Positions 57,224 through 64,000 of a stretch of DNA of 64,000 nt are shown here, one piece after another; position 1 is the stretch's first letter, and every line of letters begins with the position of its first letter. The DNA comes from Balanoglossus misakiensis (Eukaryota; Hemichordata), in contig CM082579.2 in NCBI GenBank assembly GCA_040954595.2, positions 4,216,001 to 4,280,000 of the forward strand. The letters run 5' to 3'. Under the pieces are notes generated by a model that worked only from the letters and a program-made list of their open reading frames with translations, was not told the DNA's origin and did no database searches. The translations under genes and the position numbers were made by a program.

Positions 57224-58228
57224 TCACGGACAACAAAACAACGTCGCTACAGCTTTCCTCATTTGCTGCCGGTACAACTGCAGTCTTGCGACAATCACCA
57301 TTGGCGTAACTATGGAGACGATAGACGGCAGTAAGATGAAAAACTGGAGAAGTTCGCGCTCTAGGCATTTCGGCATCAGGTAAGCGACGTGCATGCCCGC
57401 AAAGTACGGAAACCACGTAATGAAGAAGAATAGAGCTTTGACGGCAACGGCGACGGACTGTTTGCGACTCCTGGTGAGACTGGGGAGAATCGACGCCGCC
57501 GCCGCCGCGGTACTGCTGCCTGATGACGTCGACCGGTTTTGCCGTGCCTTCTTTTCCCGTTCCACCTTGCGGTTGGTCCTCACGGCGGCCACCAGTATCG
57601 CAGTCGCCAGGCACCCGGAGCCGACGACGCTCGGGAGAGCGAACAGGTACCTGCAGACGAAGAAAGCGTCTCTCCGGAGAAACACCACCGGCGCGCAGAC
57701 GAACGTCTCCCGGTCGCCGGTGTACTCGTTCACTCCCCACAGCGGCAGCAGAGCCAGGATCAGACTCAGCGACCAGCCCGCGCCGATGGCGACGGAGTAT
57801 CCCCTCACCGTCGCCTCTTTTTCGTACAAGAACGGGTGCCTGAGAAACACGTAGTTGCAGGATGTCGTCAGCAGGCTGTTGAAGCAGATCATGCCGTAGG
57901 TGAAAATGTGCAGCCCGGATGCAAAGACGCACAGCCAGTAAGAGGGAACCGCGATGATCGAGAGGAAGAAAGCGGACTGCAAGGCCACGTTGACGGCGCA
58001 GAAGCAGTTCGCCAGGAGGAAGCTCAGCAGCACCCGTCCTCTCGTCGGATTCAAAGTTGGCGTCGACCTGACAACGTGCGCCATGAACGCGGTGACCGCG
58101 ACCACCGCCGCGGCAAAGACCGAAGCAGAGGAGAGAATGAGAATTGCGTGAAGGCCAGTTTCTGGCGCCGTCTGCGAGAGTGAGGAATTTCCATCCACCG
58201 AAACACCACCTTCGCAACGCGCCGCCAT
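57224..58228 (-). CDS. Divergent rhodopsin-like GPCR, intronless (334 aa)
   Basis: A single open frame with seven hydrophobic segments. The N-terminus MAARCEGG has sequon N14 (NSS). TM3 region: YWLCVFASGLHIFTYG has the extracellular Cys, pairing with FVCAP in loop 2. The DRY position reads CNY followed by VFLRHPFLY. The third loop is short and basic with a Ser/Ala run. TM6 has TWFP in place of CWxP. TM7 reads SIVTPMVIV where NPxxY is normal. The tail ends LFCCP, a possible palmitoylation site. These features fit an orphan, fast-evolving class A receptor, possibly chemosensory or opsin-derived; no retinal-binding lysine is evident in TM7. The start has a good context (AAACATGGCG). Confidence 0.85.
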   Translation of the reverse strand: MAARCEGGVSVDGNSSLSQTAPETGLHAILILSSASVFAAAVVAVTAFMAHVVRSTPTLNPTRGRVLLSFLLANCFCAVNVALQSAFFLSIIAVPSYWLCVFASGLHIFTYGMICFNSLLTTSCNYVFLRHPFLYEKEATVRGYSVAIGAGWSLSLILALLPLWGVNEYTGDRETFVCAPVVFLRRDAFFVCRYLFALPSVVGSGCLATAILVAAVRTNRKVEREKKARQNRSTSSGSSTAAAAASILPSLTRSRKQSVAVAVKALFFFITWFPYFAGMHVAYLMPKCLERELLQFFILLPSIVSIVTPMVIVARLQLYRQQMRKAVATLFCCP

Positions 58229-58710
58229 GTTTCACTGTGTATGGAGCTCACAGCAAGAACAGCTCCAATGCGTAGCAACGACTACTTAAACAATTATCAT
58301 AATACCATGTAAGGCGGTATTAAGAAACTGGAAATATCACGTGAAGTTACAATCACTGGCCCACAAAACCGTCACCATTGATTGGTCGATACAAACGTCG
58401 CCAACGACTATAAAATCTTGAAAGTTCTTATCTCCATTACGTACTTTGATTATCATTATTAAAATACCCCGTTCTACGTCAGTAGCTATGTATAATTGAA
58501 TGCATACATAGTAAATCTCGTTTTCTATTTAGCTCGACGTGTGCTCGTCGCATAACGGATATTGCTCATTACGCAAATTGACATGTGTTTGCCGAGTTGG
58601 CTAATTAAACAGCCATACAAATAAAACTATTTTTGTCGTTACGAAGCCGATTTTAACCGCGTCACAAAGCCACGTTTTCTCGCCTTAATTTGTTACCATT
58701 CGTATAGTAT
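58229..58710. other. Intergenic, GPCR 5' flank
   Basis: About 480 bases between the GPCR start and the stop codon of the FN3 membrane-protein gene, on the same strand. It holds the upstream gene's 3'UTR and the GPCR promoter; no clear signals seen. Confidence 0.45.
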
Positions 58711-59481
58711 CTACGATGGCTGCCCTGGCGTGCTTTCCACCAAGACACTTGTTGGGTCTTCAGTCTCGGAGTCTTGTGATCGGACAGTTTCGTCGCCGGG
58801 AGGCTGTTCAACTGACGGTGACGCTGCGATAGCTCCGTAATCACTTCTCTTCTTCTTCTTCTTCTTCCTACTCCTCGACATCCGTTTGACACTTTTCCGC
58901 GCCTCTCGCAGCTTTCTGAGCTCCAGCATGTAGCGACGTTCCTTGTCCTCCACGGCTTCGTCCACATTCAGAACCATGTGCAACGCCTGCACGGTTACCA
59001 GGACGACGATGATGGCGGCCGCCACCAGCATGGCCGCCACCGCTTTCCGGTTGAAGGGGTCGTACCTGGTGGATATTACCGTGCACTCGTTGCCAACAGC
59101 ACCGAGACCGTCTTCCTCGCTGACGATGCACACGTTGTAGAAGGTGTACGACGTCAAGTTCTGCAGCCTCACCTCGGTGAGGTTACTGGCGACGTCACCA
59201 GTCACCTCGATCACGTGATGACCCCGTCCCTCGTGTCCCAGGGGGGTGTACTCAACGTAGTAGGTTTTGTTTTCGTGCTCGTCCGTCGCGTTTGCGTAGA
59301 GCTCGATCAGGATATCATTGGAGGAGACGTCCACGATCGACAGGTTGTACGCGGCGTGGTCGTTGCTGTACCCTGCCGCCGAGAAGGGGCAGAAACAGTT
59401 GAGGGCCGCCAAATACAGCGGGAATGAAAACGTGAAAATTTTGATTATGGACAGCATGCCGATATCATTGGCCAGGGACAT
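58711..59481 (-). CDS. Type I membrane protein with one fibronectin type III domain (256 aa)
   Basis: One coding exon. Residues 1-36 give a long signal peptide; translation may instead start at M9. The ectodomain (about 40-140) fits one FN3 fold, with YYVEYTPLG and the NLTSYTFYNVCIV strand, and sequons at N46, N64, N71, N100 and N108. A single TM helix spans about 147-170 (AAMLVAAAIIVVLVTVQAL). The cytoplasmic part starts with a charged helix (EDKERRYMLELRKLREARK), then a run of lysines, YGAI, and a Ser/Pro/Glu tail. The architecture suggests a small cell-surface adhesion or receptor-accessory protein. I do not recognise an ortholog. A good 3' splice site (TTTCTTCAG) lies about 15 bases upstream of the ATG, so the 5'UTR is split. 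Confidence 0.8.
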   Translation of the reverse strand: MSLANDIGMLSIIKIFTFSFPLYLAALNCFCPFSAAGYSNDHAAYNLSIVDVSSNDILIELYANATDEHENKTYYVEYTPLGHEGRGHHVIEVTGDVASNLTEVRLQNLTSYTFYNVCIVSEEDGLGAVGNECTVISTRYDPFNRKAVAAMLVAAAIIVVLVTVQALHMVLNVDEAVEDKERRYMLELRKLREARKSVKRMSRSRKKKKKKRSDYGAIAASPSVEQPPGDETVRSQDSETEDPTSVLVESTPGQPS

Positions 59482-61504
59482 TGGTAGAAACTTCTGATCT
59501 GAAGAAAAAAAGAAAAGTATGAGAAAAATATGACCTCAATGCGACATAGCAAATCAAAATATTGCGTGATCTTGCCACAGCTCCGTCAGATGGTGGGCAG
59601 TATGTAACTATTTTCGATCATTATATAACCAGGCCAGCTACAGAATATATCAATAAACTCTGCATGACAATGCACTAATTACAACTATATCATTTTGTTG
59701 TAGTATTAAACCAGTCATATTTATAGTACATACTAAAGCAATCATGCGTGCGATAAACATCTTGTTGAGCAGATGGGAGAGGATTAAGGCCAACAACCGA
59801 AAATTAAATTTACCAACTTAAAACATTTCACACTCGAATTGTCATAACGCGGGTATATTATTTACAAATTTCTTTCATGTAATATGTTACAGTGGCGACC
59901 ACTATGCCATTTAAACTACATAATAGCACGTAATTGTCATGGTGTGTTTGAGTAACAATGATGAAATGACAAAAGACTGTGGCACGTAATATTGTTGGTC
60001 GCCAATGCAGGCTTGTCAACACAATAACCAAAAATATGGAACCGTTTTGAAACAATCATCCACCTTAAATCCCGCTGTGTCATTGGAGAATCTTTTGCAG
60101 GGCTGCATTCCAGTGATGACGAACACACCATTATTGATAAAAGTGATTCGGGTAATATGAAATTTGATAACCCACCTGTATGCTGTCTAAATTTAGAGTG
60201 CGCAATCCCGGCCTCACCAAGCAGCTCGATACTTACTCTACAGTAACTGTGAAGTGACTTGTGCGCATCCTACGTCGAGAACTTCAAGTTGGAAGTCGGC
60301 CATATCCACTGCCGCGCCTAGAATCGCCACCACGCCCTGATGTCTGGACGCAGGATATGTGATGAGCATAAACACGAGACGTGTGTGCGGTCTGTTACAC
60401 ACCACATGGTGTGCGTGGTGGCAACATGTTTCATAATTTGACGGTAAACTAATCAAGTCCAGGTTTCAACGAATTTTGAACTCCACTTAATGCTGCGATA
60501 TAATTTTTAAAAAGTGAATATCATAGAACCCAGTTAAATAACCGAAAAGAATAGCATGGGGTTGGTAATTTTTTCCCCAGCTGCTGGTTTTTGAAGAGAA
60601 TCGAAAATTCAGATAAAGACGCCATCACCCTGTAACGTATGGTTCATACTGCTATATTTAACAACATACTGAACATTAATTCGTCATTTGTTATTGGTGT
60701 TATAAGCAGACTGACAGTGTAGATGCAAGCTGACGAATGAAAATAGACAACACGAAAAAAATATGCAGTGGGGACATCAGCGTGACAAGCGATGGATTAC
60801 GTATATTATGCTTATCCAGCATCCTCCGCGCACGCTCGAAGTAGTTATGTTTTAATACATAGTGTTAAATTATGAAACGATGTAACAGCATTTCTCGAGT
60901 ATCTATGGTAATATTTAATGAGTATCTGAAACATATCGGATACAGGTCCCCGCAGCTGGCAGAGCACAGCACAGCCAGCGGTGGAAACTGATTATGGAAC
61001 CAGACCATGAGACCATGCCGTTCCAAAATTGTCTGACCTGAGACCTTTCATCTGATTTGAAATCAGTAGATATCGGCATTCATTCGCCAAACTCTGAGAA
61101 CACACGAGGAAACTTGTATACATATACATGTCTAGGTAACTGTGCGTGTCAGTATGGAGGAGGAGGTGACGTGATAATTAGCGTAACATCCACGCTATTG
61201 AACTTGATTCGCTCATGATCACATGACGTGTGTACAGCCAGCTGCAGAAAGGTGTCCGAGTGAGATTTTAACACAATTAGCATATGTTCGTATGATTTGA
61301 ATACAGTGTGAAGTATTTCAATCGACCAATAATGTCACGGTGTCGTTTTTTAAACTATTCCCTGACTGTACGCGACACTAGAACTGTTCTCAGTTGAGCT
61401 GTCTGACCGGTACGGCCTGGCAACTAATCGTGTCCACCTTGGAGATGAATGATGAGTTGAATTGGTTCCGATTAATCTTCAAAAGCTCTTTACACTCTTG
61501 GAAA
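59482..61504. other. Intergenic between the FN3 gene and the GH3 gene
   Basis: About 2 kb with no convincing coding sequence apart from the candidate untranslated exon near 60238. It contains the 5' flank of the FN3 gene and the 3'UTR of the GH3 gene (same strand). No canonical poly(A) signal was recognised. Confidence 0.45.
60238..60456 (-). other. Possible 5'UTR exon of the FN3 membrane-protein gene
   Basis: A strong donor AGA|GTAAGTATC begins its intron at 60237 on the minus strand. It could splice to the acceptor near 59500 just before the FN3 gene start. The right (5') limit is arbitrary. An in-frame stop just before the donor means the exon would be untranslated. Confidence 0.3.

Positions 61505-64000
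<2,496 letters not shown>

Overview
The window is animal nuclear DNA. It has short GT-AG introns with phase-consistent exons, a type II tRNA-Ser, a replication-dependent histone H1 with the 3' stem-loop, and bilaterian gene families: a glycine-receptor-like channel, rhodopsin-family GPCRs, WBP4, an MBTD1-like MBT protein, SUMO, FAXDC2 sterol-desaturase-like enzymes and an animal GH3-domain gene. Gene content suggests an invertebrate bilaterian. A marine deuterostome such as a hemichordate or lancelet is my guess, but the sequence alone does not fix it. All exon models were built by hand from splice signals, reading phase and remembered family alignments. No search was run.

Layout. 1-714 (-): 5' part of a class A GPCR. 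715-15589: gene-poor, with one diverged duplication (about 7.6 and 8.6 kb). 15590-22597 (-): complete ten-exon anionic Cys-loop receptor. 23077-23158 (-): tRNA-Ser(CGA). 24133-30941 (+): seven-exon gene whose product joins a metzincin-like zinc protease to a complete arthropod-type hemocyanin/prophenoloxidase module. 31853-34026 (-): WBP4. 34763-41951 (+): MBTD1-like, head to head with WBP4. 46862-48188 (-): SUMO, tail to tail with MBTD1. 48532-49535: three tandem-repeat blocks. 49780-51406 and 51916-53922 (+): tandem FAXDC2-like genes. 55562-56158 (+): histone H1. 57224-58228 (-): intronless divergent GPCR. 58711-59481 (-): single-pass FN3 membrane protein. 61505-64000 (-): C-terminal half of a GH3-domain gene, with a compound tetranucleotide repeat in one intron.

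The genes do not form a pathway. The main discovery candidate is the protease-hemocyanin fusion. It retains HExxHxxxxxH plus a Met-turn and all six type-3 copper histidines. Its second half, the middle region and the zinc site lie in one 3.6-kb exon. The arrangement suggests a phenoloxidase-like enzyme with its own protease attached. Secondary points are the start codon of WBP4 split by an intron, a 13-nt microexon directly after an ATG-only coding exon in the MBTD1-like gene, an FCS + 4xMBT + SAM architecture, and two probable GC-AG introns.
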